From contig WPIO01000614.1 of NCBI GenBank assembly GCA_009760855.2, positions 1 through 19,005 of the forward strand: 19,005 bases of DNA. The letters are read 5' to 3'. Within the stretch, counting starts at the first letter, position 1, and every line of letters starts with the position of its first letter. Below are positions 1 to 10,339 of the stretch, piece by piece. Both the position numbers and the translations under genes were made by a program. The stretch is from Cristatella mucedo (lineage: Eukaryota; Bryozoa; Phylactolaemata; Cristatellidae). The notes below the pieces were generated by a model. That model made no database searches, was not told the DNA's origin, and worked only from the letters and a program-made list of their open reading frames with translations.

Positions 1-260
1 GTACTCTCCTTCTAAAGATCACTCTATTGTATTTGGGAGATACGAGAGAGATGCCGAACGTTCTATGCTCCTACAGCGGACTATGGCTTCAGCAAACTGC
101 TGCACCAGAAAGAAGACATCTACACAGTTAGAGTTGGCGAAGGAAATAGACTACAAATTGTCCGCTGTGATGCTTTCGAGGTTAACTTCCGAGATCGAGT
201 TTAAAACATCCGAATATGCGCAAATGAGCAGCTGGGCAGTAACTGTAAACAGTGCGAAGC

Positions 261-385
261 ATTGACCGTGCAAAGAATGTTTAATCGGAAACATATAGGA
301 GGACCTTAAAATCATATAACCATTGACCGTGCACAGAATGTTGAATGTACAATCCCGCTCGACATACACAGAATTGGCGATGACG
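261..385. repeat. Contracted minisatellite, unit 1
   Basis: Only about one and a half repeat copies are present: an ATTGACCGTGCA block at 261, an ACATATAGGAGGAC block, and a CCCGCTCGACATACA block. The interval between the flanking anchors GAGTTTAAAAC and CCAAATGGTTAAAAAGC is about 221 bp here against about 433 bp in unit 3. This fits loss of two or more repeat copies by unequal exchange or slippage. Confidence 0.65.
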
Positions 386-500
386 CCAGGATTTAATTGT
401 TCCAAATGGTTAAAAAGCTCGACCTACATCGTTCGTGAAGGACGGGAGCTGGATGTTCGGCAGGATCGGTAGCCCACACGCCGACGTCAGGTGAAGCCTT

Positions 501-2475
501 CTACGGCGGCAGCCTCTGCACGGTCTCAGCGTCTGTGCATAGCGCGCCGCTCACGGTTGTTCCCGCCTCTGGCTGAGCTTGGCGCTCCTTTATCCGGGCG
601 TTTCTGGACGCAAACCGCTGACGCTACAAAAAGGCAGCGGAACGACCGCGGCAAATTTTTTGCGCTCCGTGGTGCTTGCCCTTGATTCGGCTCCCCGGTT
701 TTGTCGCCACTCGTTTTCAGCTTGCACCTAATAATTCGCAACCACGCTTTGCTTTATGGGGGCGGCGTAGCGGAGGGCGGCGGCGGGGTAGAAAACGAAG
801 AGCGTCGCTTTTGCGTCGGCGGTGACTCGTCGACGCGACGCGACTGCACACTTACCTGTCGCTCCGACAGCTCGAGCGCCGCTGCCAGCTCAGTCCTGCG
901 CTCGGCGGGCACGTAGTTGTTATGGTTGGAACGCTAGCTCGAGCTCCGACCTCTGTTTGGGCGGTGTAAACCACACGATACATTTCCTCGGTCCTCGTTT
1001 TTGCCTCTGTTTCCAGTGCGGGAGCCTGCAGCGGACATTGCCAGAGTGAGCGTCGCGGCGTCGGTTGCCAGAGCGGCGAATCATGGCGATCTGCACGCAC
1101 GATCTGCCGCCGCCTGCCCTAGTTCCTGCAGGCTCTGCGACTATGCCACAGCTTCGCAACGCATTGCACCTGCATTGCTGATATCTTTGGTTTAGCCTGG
1201 ACCACTTTTTGGATTCTTATTTTAGCTAGCTGCTCGCACCACTGCTGAGCAATCCAAGTTCTAGCTGCGGCAAGCAAATGCAAGCATCCACGACACCCCG
1301 AGGCGGCCCGGCATGGTCGCAAGTGCGGCATCTATGCTCGCAGGGCGCGGCCGGGGGCAAGACGTCATAGGAGGCCGACGTGGCCGCCACCGGCGCTCTG
1401 CCACGGCTCTGGACCGGCGATCGTGGCCTTGCGACAGGCGGTACTTGACAGGGGGCTTCCGTGAGGCGTCGGGCTGCGATGATCGCTAGAAAGGTGCTCG
1501 CCACTAGAACGCGCCCGCCGCGAGAAGTGGTTGTCGCAGCTGCCGCTAGTTTCTTTTTGCTGCTCAAGGTCGCGCGATCAAACCAACGCGAGAGACCCGT
1601 CGCCCGACGCATCGCAGCTCGCTGCCCGACGCTCGCAAAACGCCACTGACACTGTCGCGGCCGACGGCTTCACCATTCCGACACTTGTGCTGCCCGGCTT
1701 CTGAGTGGAACGTTCGCCATCCTGCTGCTGCTACCACTGCCGACACCATAATCACAGATGCCACTTGGCGTCGACGAATCAGGGGTAACCGCGTGTGGGT
1801 GATTCCCGATTTTCTGAGGAGACCGGTAAAAGTTGGCATTGCAGACATTGCCTGCATACGTTGAACAGCTGCAACCAATGCAGCTGCCTGTAACGTAGCT
1901 GCTGCTCAGAGGGCGGATAGTAGGCCGACGAGGGGCCGTTCGGTTGGTCATACGTCACCATCCAGTCTGGGGTGTGGGGGGTGGGTTGAGGCAGCCGCCC
2001 CGACGCCCGCAACCCCACTGTTGGCGGGTCGCCACTTGCTGCATCGGCCACGCGTAACCTTCGCCGGAGCCGCCGGGCCATTCGCAGGATGAAGGGCCGG
2101 CCGCAGCGGTGCTCGCCGTGACAGCGGCGGGCTGGCTCCGTATATGGGCATCGTCTCGGTCCTCATCGGCAAACTGGCTCTCTTACCGAATTCGGTCGTT
2201 GGTGCCCTACCCGCGGTTGTCAATCATGTCGAACACCGTTTGGATGAGCGGCATTTGCTCCAGCTGCTGCTTGTACTGGTCATTGATCAGATGGCCGCCT
2301 CCAGACACCGAGACTGGAGACTTGTACCGCAGGCGGCTCGTCGCTAGCATCTGGAAACGACTGGCCGCCACATCCTCCGCTTCCGCCGTAGTGCACCACC
2401 GTATTGCTTCCGCTAGTAGGCTGGGTGCAGTTCCCCTAATTCAAACTCAGCGCCAAATTCCAGTAGTTTAAGCAT
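501..2475 (-). pseudogene. Caudal/Cdx-type homeobox gene, unit 1 (heavily indel-broken)
   Basis: The most damaged copy. Exon equivalents are about 1652-2475, 856-1025 and 501-623. The donor of intron 2 (CAG|GTAAGT at 854-858) is intact, but the donor of exon 1 is altered by inserted bases, reading CAG-TGTCAGT near 1650-1655. The homeobox half in exon 2 carries extra Gs near 923 and 961. In exon 3 the recognition-helix codons are disrupted, and the expected WFQNRR stretch cannot be read in one frame. Extra bases appear as often in introns and spacer as in exons. As written it cannot encode the protein. Whether the real locus is broken depends on resequencing. Confidence 0.6.
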
Positions 2476-5112
2476 ATTATGCTAGTATGTCGAAAGACAG
2501 GAAATGAAACTTACTGATCGAGACGATACCTACGCGAATATTCTCTGTCGCTACTGAGTCGGCAGCCGTCTCTACCGGTCAGTACCTGAAAAAATGTGTT
2601 GAGAGTAAAGTGTGAGCTCGACTACGTCGATCTGGGTATTACCAAAATGGCGGCTCCTAGCGTTTGAAGTGGTTCAGACCGGAAATGATGCCGGCTGCCT
2701 GGGGAATTCCCGGCAAGCCAGCCCACCGAGACTAGCCCATTTTTAGTGTAAGCGTCCCCGGATAGCTAAACCTTAGTGCTTATAGTCCTAGTCAGCATCA
2801 TAATCCATCCGAGTCGCCTACCCAATCCGGAGGCGTAGTGAGGCCACTTGGTGCCTGTCGACAAAGTTTTAAAAGGTGCCACCCTTTCCTTTTCTAAAGT
2901 TATCACAAACTTGCTTCGCCGCCTAAGAAATAAACGCATAATACAGTTTCTACCAGCCACTCTGAGTCAATAAAGGTCTTACTCAATTGCTATAAGTTAC
3001 ACGGTTGCTACCACAGCTTAGCGTCAAGTTGATCTTTTCCGGCGTTGAACATGTCAAACTGGCATATATTTTTGGTTTAAGAATCAGATATTTTCTAGCG
3101 TTTTTGTCCGTGCATTTCCACAACGCCAAATCAAACTGTGGGGTCCCCAACCCCAGTTGACGATCTAACATAGGACAGGAAAATCTTCAGCTCACTGGAA
3201 GGAATGCTCAAAACTGATACAGCCGTAATTACAAGCTCATGCCAAGCAATTTCACAGTAGGAGACCCGTCAGCCTGCATACATATTTTAAGGAAATATGT
3301 GAGCTCGGAATGTTTTATTCTTTAGTGACCCCTGTCGTAGCTGGTCAATGTGGCAGGAAGCACTTTTTTACCATCGCATGTTTTCCGATGGTCCCCCGCT
3401 GTGTTCCATCAAATTAAGAACACTAGAAGCCTCTGAGATCAAGACATCGCCCATTAAGTTTTTGCATAGTAAAGTTGGTCTTCAAAAGCTTCTAGTTATA
3501 GAAGCAACTTCACTTCAAACCCAGAAACAGAAACTCGGTATCAAGAGCTATAAGCCAGAGTATACATAGTTGTAATTTCTTGTAAAAGAGAGTCTGGTGC
3601 CTATACTTCATTAATCTTGAAATAATCTTCCTGCCCCGTTTTTGAACCGACCTCAATAAGGGGATTCTTTCAGGCATCCTATGTCTTTCTAGGGATTCCT
3701 CCGGTTCAACTTCTAGTTCTGCAAAAAATCATAAATTTGTTTAATGATGTAAGCGATTACTGGCACCAGGCATTCTCGAAATCTTGACAAATCACGATCA
3801 AGAGAGTGAAAGTCACAAGCAGCGATCCTAAAAGTTTATTTTGGGCACCATGCAGTCTTTTCTGACAGTGGTTAATCACCCTCTGAATGCTGTAACAAAA
3901 TTCAGCTCTCCCAGTGCCGCAAATTGGAAGTTCAAAATAAACCACAGGAGACTATGTCAAGGGTTAAATGCCGAGATTTGTGTTTACGTATGCGAGTGCC
4001 CAGCTGAACGTGCTAAGGCTAGAGCCCCTTCGGTGTTTCCTTGCTATAAAGCTTCCGATCAAACAGTAGCTTAACAGCGGCATACGTAACACTGTTTTTA
4101 GGCTACAGTGTGTTTTAAGTCTGTCAACGTGCTTAGCTAGATGAGTCAGCAATCGTCGAGTCTGTGTAAAGCAAGGACTTTTTTTGAATTCAAGAATGTG
4201 TATTCTTATGTGAAACCTTTTCAAAATATGCACTTACCCATTTGGCTTATGGTGCCCCCCCCTTAGCCTCAGCTCGTCGGGCCCGTACGATCAGTTTTTT
4301 TCCCCAATGCAACATCTGCTAATTTAGTCTATCCTCGGTTCCACAGTCGGATTTCCACCTAGTGATGTACGATCGTAAATACGGAATTTACTTGTGCGTG
4401 GACTAGCTAAGGAATTCTAATATCGGAGCACTGCATAGGAAATCCGAACCGAAAGAGCTCTGAGAGAATAAGCTAAGGCCTCTTTAGAGATTGCGCGATA
4501 CAGAGCTCCTGCGTTTGTACGCAAACAAGCATGCTCAAGCGCGAGGCGTCGTTTAGTTCCGATTGTCTTAATGGTCATCACTCAAAATTCAGGAGAACGC
4601 CCGCACACGCGCCTTCGTGCCTGCTGCTTGATCAAGCGAAGCCTTGATGGCGGTCGAAGGAATCCATTGACCTAACGGCCGAGTCAACAGCAGAGGTTTC
4701 GGGGTCCTCACCGACCGACACAATGGTCTCGCAGACTTTTTTCCGAAAACCATCAGCTTAGAGTTTTGATATGTCAATGAGCTTTCATGGTACTCGTCCT
4801 TCTAAAGATCACTCTATTGTATCTGGGAGATACGAGAGAGATGCCGAACGTTCTACGCTCCTACAGCCCCCCCCCAGAGTATGGCTTCAGCAACTGCGGG
4901 CACCAGTAAAACGACATCTACACAGTTAGCTAGACTCGGCGAAGGAAATAGTCTAACAAATTGGTCCGCTGTGATACTATCAGGGTTAACTTCCGAAACC
5001 GAGTTTAAAACATCCAAATATGCGTAAATGAGTAGCTGGGCAGTAACTCTAAACAGTGCGAAGCTCTGCATTGCGTGCTAAGAATGTTTAATCGGAAATG
5101 TACAAATCGGGA
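2476..5112. other. Unit 1 gene 5' flank, spacer, and unit 2 start
   Basis: About 2.6 kb without a supported gene. Next to the gene it holds the YY1-like site (2643) and the kB-like palindrome (2702). Beyond 2750 the base composition becomes clearly more AT-rich, with plus-strand AATAAA hexamers near 2930 and 2968. A plus-strand open frame starting MQSFLTVVNHPLNAVTKF at about 3850 recurs in later units but matches no family I know. A perfect 10-bp palindrome CTTGATCAAG lies near 4627. An eight-base C insertion disrupts 4867-4875. Confidence 0.6.
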
Positions 5113-5405
5113 TCGAAGACATACAAAGCATACGCGACGACGTTATAAAGCCTGTAAATCAATAGACCATGAACAGAATATTTCAATGAAAACTTAGTAA
5201 TCCCGCTCGAAGGCATACACAGCACATGAGAGGACGTAAAAAAGCATGTAAATCCATGGACCGTGAACGGAATGTGAAAACGCACGAAACCCGCTCGAAG
5301 ACATATAGGAGGACTTTAAAAATCATATAAATCCATTGACCGTGCACAGAATGTGAAATGTATGAATCCCGCTCGGACATACAAAGAAATTGCGAGGACG
5401 TAACA
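5113..5405. repeat. Minisatellite after the homeobox stop, unit 2
   Basis: Same four-copy array as in unit 3, with copy starts at 5113, 5207, 5295 and 5373 (spacings 94, 88 and 78). Each spacing is one base longer than in unit 3, in keeping with the general insertion bias of this unit. The extra bases break the minus-strand open frame seen in units 3 and 4. Confidence 0.78.
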
Positions 5406-5506
5406 AGATTGTATTTTCCAAATGGTTAAAAAGCTTGCGACCACATCGTTCGGAGGGCGGGACTGGATGTTCCAGGATCGTAGCCGCCACCGCTCAGGGA
5501 AGCCTT

Positions 5507-7467
5507 CTACTACGCGGCAGCCTCTGCACCGTCTCTCAGCGGCTGCAGAGGCCGCCGCCACGGTTGGGCCCCTCCTCTGGCTGAGCTTGCGCTCCTTCAT
5601 CCGGCGGTTCTGGAACCACACCGTGACCTACAAAAAGGCACGGAACGACGCGGCAAAATTTTGCGCTCCGTCTTTCGCTTGAGTCGGGCCCCGACTTCCA
5701 CCGCGTTTTCAGCTGCACCAATTTTTGCAACCACCATTTGCTTTAGCGGCGGAGGCGGTGGCGGCGCGCGGCGGCGGCGGTTTTAGAAAACGAAGAGCGT
5801 CGCTTTGCGTCGGCGGTGACTGCGTCGACGCGACGCGACTGCACACTTACCTGTCGCTCCGACAGCTCGAGCGCCGCTGCCAGCTATCAGTCCTGCGCTC
5901 GGCGGGGCACGTAGTTGTTATGTTGGAACGCTAGCTCGAGCTCCGACCTCTGTTTGGCGGTGTAAACCACACGATACATTTCCTCGGTCCTCGTTTTGCC
6001 TCTGTTTCCAGTGCGGGAGCCTGCAGCGGACATTGCCAGAGTGAGCGTCGCGGCGTCGGTTGCCCGAGCGGCATCCCCCTGAATCATGGCGATCTGCACG
6101 CACGATCTGCCGCCGCCTGCCCTAGTTCCTGCAGCTCTGCGAGTATGCCACAGCTTCGCAACGCATTGCACCTGCATTGCTGATATCTTTTCGGTTTAGC
6201 TGGACCACCCTTTGGATTCTAGTTTAGCTAGCTGCTCGCATCACTGCTGAGCAATCCAAGTTCTAGCTGCGGCAAGCAAATGCAAGCAGCCGACCCCGAG
6301 GCGGCCCGGCATGGCCGGCAAGTGCGGCATCTAGCTCGCAGGGGCGCGGCGGGGGCAAGAGGCATAGGAGGCCGACGTGGCCCGCCACCGGCGCTCTGCC
6401 ACGGCTGGACCGGCGAAAATCGTGGAAATCCTTGCGACAGCGGTACTTGACAGGGGCGCCTTCCGTGAGGCGTCGGCTGCGATGATCGCTAGAAAAGGTG
6501 CTCGCCCACTAGAAACGAGCCCGGCCGCGAAAAAGTGGGTTGTCGCAGCTGCCGCTAGTTCTTTTTCTCTCGGGTCGCGCGATCAAAACCAACGCGAGAG
6601 ACCGTAGCCCGACGCATCGCAGCTCGCTGCCCGACGCTCGCAAAACGCCACTGACCTGTTTGCGGCCGGGACGGCATCACCATTCCGACACTTCATGCTG
6701 CCCGGCATTCTGAGTGGGACGTTCGCCATCCTGCTGCTGCTGCTGCCACTGCCGACACCATAATCACAGATGCCACTTGGCGTCGACGAATCAGGGGTAA
6801 CCGCGTGTGGGTGATTGCCCCGATTTTCTGAGGAGACCGGTAAACGTTGGCATTGCAGACATTGCCTGCATACGTTGAACAGCTGCAACCACTGCAGCTG
6901 CCTGTAACGTAGCTGCTGCTCAGAGGCGGATAGTAGGCCGATGAGGGTCCCGGTTGTTTATACGTCACCATCCAGTCGGGTTTAGCAGCCGCCCCGACGC
7001 CCGCAACCCCACTGTTGGCTGTCACCACTTGCTGCTGCATCGGCCACGCGTAACCTTCGCCGGAGCCGCCGGGCCATTCGCCAGGATGAAGGGCCGGCCG
7101 CAGCGGTGCTCGCGCGTGACAGCGGCGGGCTGGGCTCCGTATATGGGCATCGTCTCGGTCCTCATCGGCAAACTGGCTCTCTTACCGAATTCAGTCGTTG
7201 GTGCCCTACGGCGGTTGTCAATCATGTCGCCCGTTTGGATGAGCGGCCATTTGCTCCAGCTGCTTCTGGTACTGGTCAGTGATCAGATGGCCACCCTCCG
7301 GACACCGAGACTTGTACCGCAGGCGGCTCGTCGCTAGCATCTGGAAACGACCTGGCCGCCACATCCTCCGCTCTTCCGCCGTAGTGCACCACCGTATTGC
7401 TTCCGCTAGTAGGCTGGGTGCAGTTCCCTAATTCAAACTCAGCGCCAAATTCCAGTAGTTTAAGCAT
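5507..7467 (-). pseudogene. Caudal/Cdx-type homeobox gene, unit 2 (several frameshifts)
   Basis: Third homologue with recognisable exons at about 6656-7467, 5851-6020 and 5507-5627. The ATG and N-terminal start are preserved, as are the splice sites of introns 1 and 2 (CAG|GTAAGT at 5849-5853). Exon 1 is broken by small insertions, for example near 7350, 7370 and 6818. In exon 2 the added bases (one in the G run near 5906, two near 5885) lead to TGA after NNYVP, inside the homeodomain. Exon 3 keeps WFQNRRMKERK but shifts frame near 5532-5536 and loses the normal stop. All changes are one- or two-base indels, which fits low-accuracy consensus better than long decay, since substitutions are few. 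Called broken as written. Confidence 0.65.
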
Positions 7468-9950
7468 ATTATGCTAGTATGTCGAAAGACAGGAAATGAA
7501 ACTTACTGATCGAGACGATACCTACGCGAATATTCTCTTGTCGCTACTGAGTCGGCAGCCGTTCTACCGGAAAAAAAAAAAAAAAATGTTGAGAGTAAAG
7601 TGAGCTCGACTCGTCGATCGGTATTACCAAAATGGCGGCTCCTAGCCGTTGAAGGGTTCAGACCGGAAATGATGCCGGCCTGCCTTGGAATTCCCGGCAA
7701 GCCAGCCCACCGAGACTAGCCCATTTTTAGTGTAAGCGTCCCCGGATAGCTAAACCTTAGTGCTTATTAGTCAGCATCATAATCCATCCCAGTCGCCTAC
7801 CCAATCCGGAGGCGTAGTAAGGCCATTTGGTGCCTTTTGACAAAGTTTAAAAGGTGCCACCTTTCCTTTTCTAAAGTTATCACAAACTTGCTTCGCCGCC
7901 TAAGAAATAAACCATAATACGTTCTCCCAGCCACTGTGAGTCAATAAAGGTCTTACTAATTGCTATAAAGTTACACGGTTGCTACCACAGCTGTAGCCAA
8001 GTTGATCTTTTCCGGCGTTGAACATGTCAAAACTGGCATATTTTGGTTTAAGAATCAGTATTTTCTAGCGTTTTTGTCCGTGCATTTCACAACGCCAAAT
8101 CAAAACTGTGGGTCCCAACCCCATTAACGATCTAACATAGGACAGGAATATCTTCAGCTCAGTGAAGAAATGCTAAAAACTGATACAGCCGTAATTACAA
8201 GCTCATGCAAAGCAATTTTCACAGTAGGGAATCCGTCGCCGGCATACATATTAAGGAAAATATGTGAGCTCGAATGTTTTCTTTTAGTGCCCTGTCGTAA
8301 TTGTGGCAGGAAGCATTTTAACCATCGCATGTTTTGATGTTTCCGCTGTGTTCCATCAAATTAAGAACACTAGAAGCTCTGAGATCAAGACATCGCCCAT
8401 TAAGTTTTTGCATAGTAAAGTGTCTTCAAAAGCTTCTAGTTAGAAGCAACTTCACTTCAAACAAGAAACAGAACTCGGTATCAAGAGCTATAAGCCAGAG
8501 TATACCTAGTTGTAATTTCTTGTAAAAGAGAGTCTGTGCTATACTTCATTAATCTTGAAATATCTTCCTGCCCCGTTGAACCGACCTCATAAGGGGATTC
8601 TTCAGGCATCTATGTCTTTCTAGGGATCCTCCGTTCAACTTCTGTTCTGCAAAACTCATAAATTTGTTTAATGATGTAGCGATTACTGGCACAGGCATTC
8701 TCGAAATCTTGACAAATCACGATCAAGAGAGTGAAAGTCACAAGCAGCGATCTAAAACTTTATTTTGGCACCATGCAGTCTTTTCTGACAGTGGTTAATC
8801 ACCCTCTGAATGCTGTAACAAAATTCAGCAGTGCCGCAAATTGGAAGTTCAAAATAAACCACAGGAGACTGTCAAGGGTTAAATGCCGAGATTTTGTTAC
8901 GCTGCGAGTGCCAGCTGAACGTGCTAAGGCTAGAGCCCCTTCGGTGTTTCCTTGCTATAAAGCTTCCGATCAAACAGTAGCTTAACAGCGGCATACGTAA
9001 CACTGTTTTTAGGCTACAGTTTGTTTTAAGTCTGTCAACGTGCTTAGCTAGATGAGTCAGCAATCGTCGAGTCTGTGTAAAGCAAGGACTTTTTTGAATT
9101 CAAGAATGGTATTCTTATGTGAAACCTTTTCAAAATATGCACTACCCATTTGGCTTATGGTGCCCCCTTAGCCTCAGCTCGTCGGGCCGTACGATCAGTT
9201 TTTTCCCCAATGCAACATCTGCTAATTTTAGTCTATCCTCGGTTCCACAGTCGGATTTCCACCTAGTGATGTACGATCGTAAATACGGAATTGAAATCCG
9301 AACCGAAAGAGCTCTGAGAGAATAAGCTAAGGCCGCTTTCGAGATTGCGATACAGAGCTCCTGCGTTTGTATGCAAACAAGCATGCTCAAGCGCGAGGCG
9401 TCGTTTAGTTCCGATTGTCTTAATGGTCATCACTGAAAATTCAGGAGAACGCCCGGCACCGCGCCTTCTGTGCCTGCTGCTTGATCAAGCGAAGCCTTGA
9501 TGGCGGTCGAAGGAATCCATTGACCTAACGGCCGAGTCAACAGCAGAGGTTTCGGCGTCCTCACCGACCGACACAATGGTCTCGCAGACTTTTCCGAAAA
9601 CCATTCAGCTTAGAGTTTTGATATGTCAATGAGCTTTCATGGTACTCTCCTTCTAAAGATCACTCTATTGTATCTGGGAGATACGAGAGAGATGCCGAAC
9701 GTTCTACGCTCCTACAGCAGAGTATGGCTTCAGCAACTGCGGCACCAGTAAAAAGACATCTACACAGTTAGACTCGGCGAAGGAAATAGTCTACAAATTG
9801 TCCGCTGTGATACTATCAGGGTTAACTTCCGAAACCGAGTTTAAAACATCCAAATATGCGTAAATGAGTAGCTGGGCAGTAACTCTAAACAGTGCGAAGC
9901 TCTGCATTGCTTGTGCTAAGAATGTTTAATCGGAAATGTACAAATCGGGA
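7468..9950. other. Unit 2 gene 5' flank, spacer, and unit 3 start
   Basis: Homologous spacer of about 2.5 kb. The 5' exon acceptor is lost to a 16-base A run (7571-7586). The YY1-like site is at 7628. The same MQSFLTVVNHP plus-strand frame begins at 8773 (84 codons from an upstream start at 8731). A 50-bp block found in units 1 and 3 is absent at about 9292/9293. No tRNA, other gene or transposon signature was seen. Confidence 0.6.
9925..9930 (-). terminator. Candidate poly(A) signal ATTAAA, unit 3 gene
   Basis: The minus strand reads ATTAAA (plus TTTAAT) about 410 bp past the homeobox stop and just beyond the minisatellite. It is a common animal variant of the polyadenylation signal. The same site is at 14747-14752 in unit 4 and is also present in units 1 and 2. 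No cleavage site can be shown, and a canonical AATAAA on the gene strand first appears much farther away (about 13526 for unit 4). Confidence 0.22.
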
Positions 9951-10238
9951 TCGAAGACATACAAAGCATACGCGACGACGTATAAAGCCTGTAAATCAAT
10001 AGACCATGAACAGAATATTTCAATGAAAACTTAGTAATCCCGCTCGAAGGCATACACAGCACATGCGAGGACGTAAAAAGCATGTAAATCCATGGACCGT
10101 GAACGGAATGTGAAAACGCACGAAACCCGCTCGAAGACATATAGGAGGACTTAAAAATCATATAAATCCATTGACCGTGCACAGAATGTGAAATGTATGA
10201 ATCCCGCTCGGACATACAAAGAAATTGCGAGGACGTAA
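9951..10238. repeat. Minisatellite after the homeobox stop, unit 3
   Basis: About four degenerate copies whose starts, marked by TCGAAGACAT-like motifs, fall at 9951, 10044, 10131 and 10208, so spacings are 93, 87 and 77 bp. Each copy has a CATACA-like start, a GACGTA-AA-like middle and a CATTGACCGTGCACAGAATG-like end. It lies 100-390 bp past the homeobox stop on the gene strand, probably in the 3' UTR or just beyond. Read on the minus strand it keeps an open frame with a repeated SVHG-x-x-IY motif. Confidence 0.8.
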
Positions 10239-10339
10239 CAAGATTGTATTTCCAAATGGTTAAAAAGCTTGCGACCACATCGTTCGGAGGCGGGACTGGA
10301 TGTTCCAGGATCGTAGCCGCCACCGCTCAGGGAAGCCTT

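Larger units (their letters stand above)
1..4789. repeat. Tandem unit 1 of the ~4.8-kb array
   Basis: First full copy of the head-to-tail unit, taken to begin at the landmark GTACTCTCCTTCTAAAGATC. The choice of start is arbitrary because the array is circularly permutable. The unit holds a minus-strand caudal-type gene (about 501-2475) and a spacer. It is the noisiest complete copy. Compared with unit 3 it lacks about 212 bp around the minisatellite yet is only 33 bp shorter overall, so it carries roughly 180 extra bases, mostly single-base insertions scattered through coding and non-coding parts alike. That even spread suggests sequence error more than decay. Confidence 0.93.
4790..9641. repeat. 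Tandem unit 2 of the ~4.8-kb array
   Basis: Second copy, 4852 bp, starting at the same landmark (with one inserted G). Alignable with unit 3 from end to end. It has a 50-bp deletion at about 9292/9293, an 8-base C insertion in the poly-C run at 4867-4875, a 16-base A run at 7571-7586 replacing unique sequence, and many one- or two-base insertions (roughly 80 extra bases). Its caudal-type gene occupies about 5507-7467 on the minus strand. Confidence 0.94.

Noticed and set aside
8731-8985. Plus-strand frame of up to 84 codons starting MQSFLTVVNHP, recurring in units 1, 2 and 3
   Set aside because: No recognisable domain. It is broken or altered differently in each unit (3841 start in unit 1, frame change near 13714 in unit 3, riddled in unit 4), and its recurrence only reflects the tandem array.
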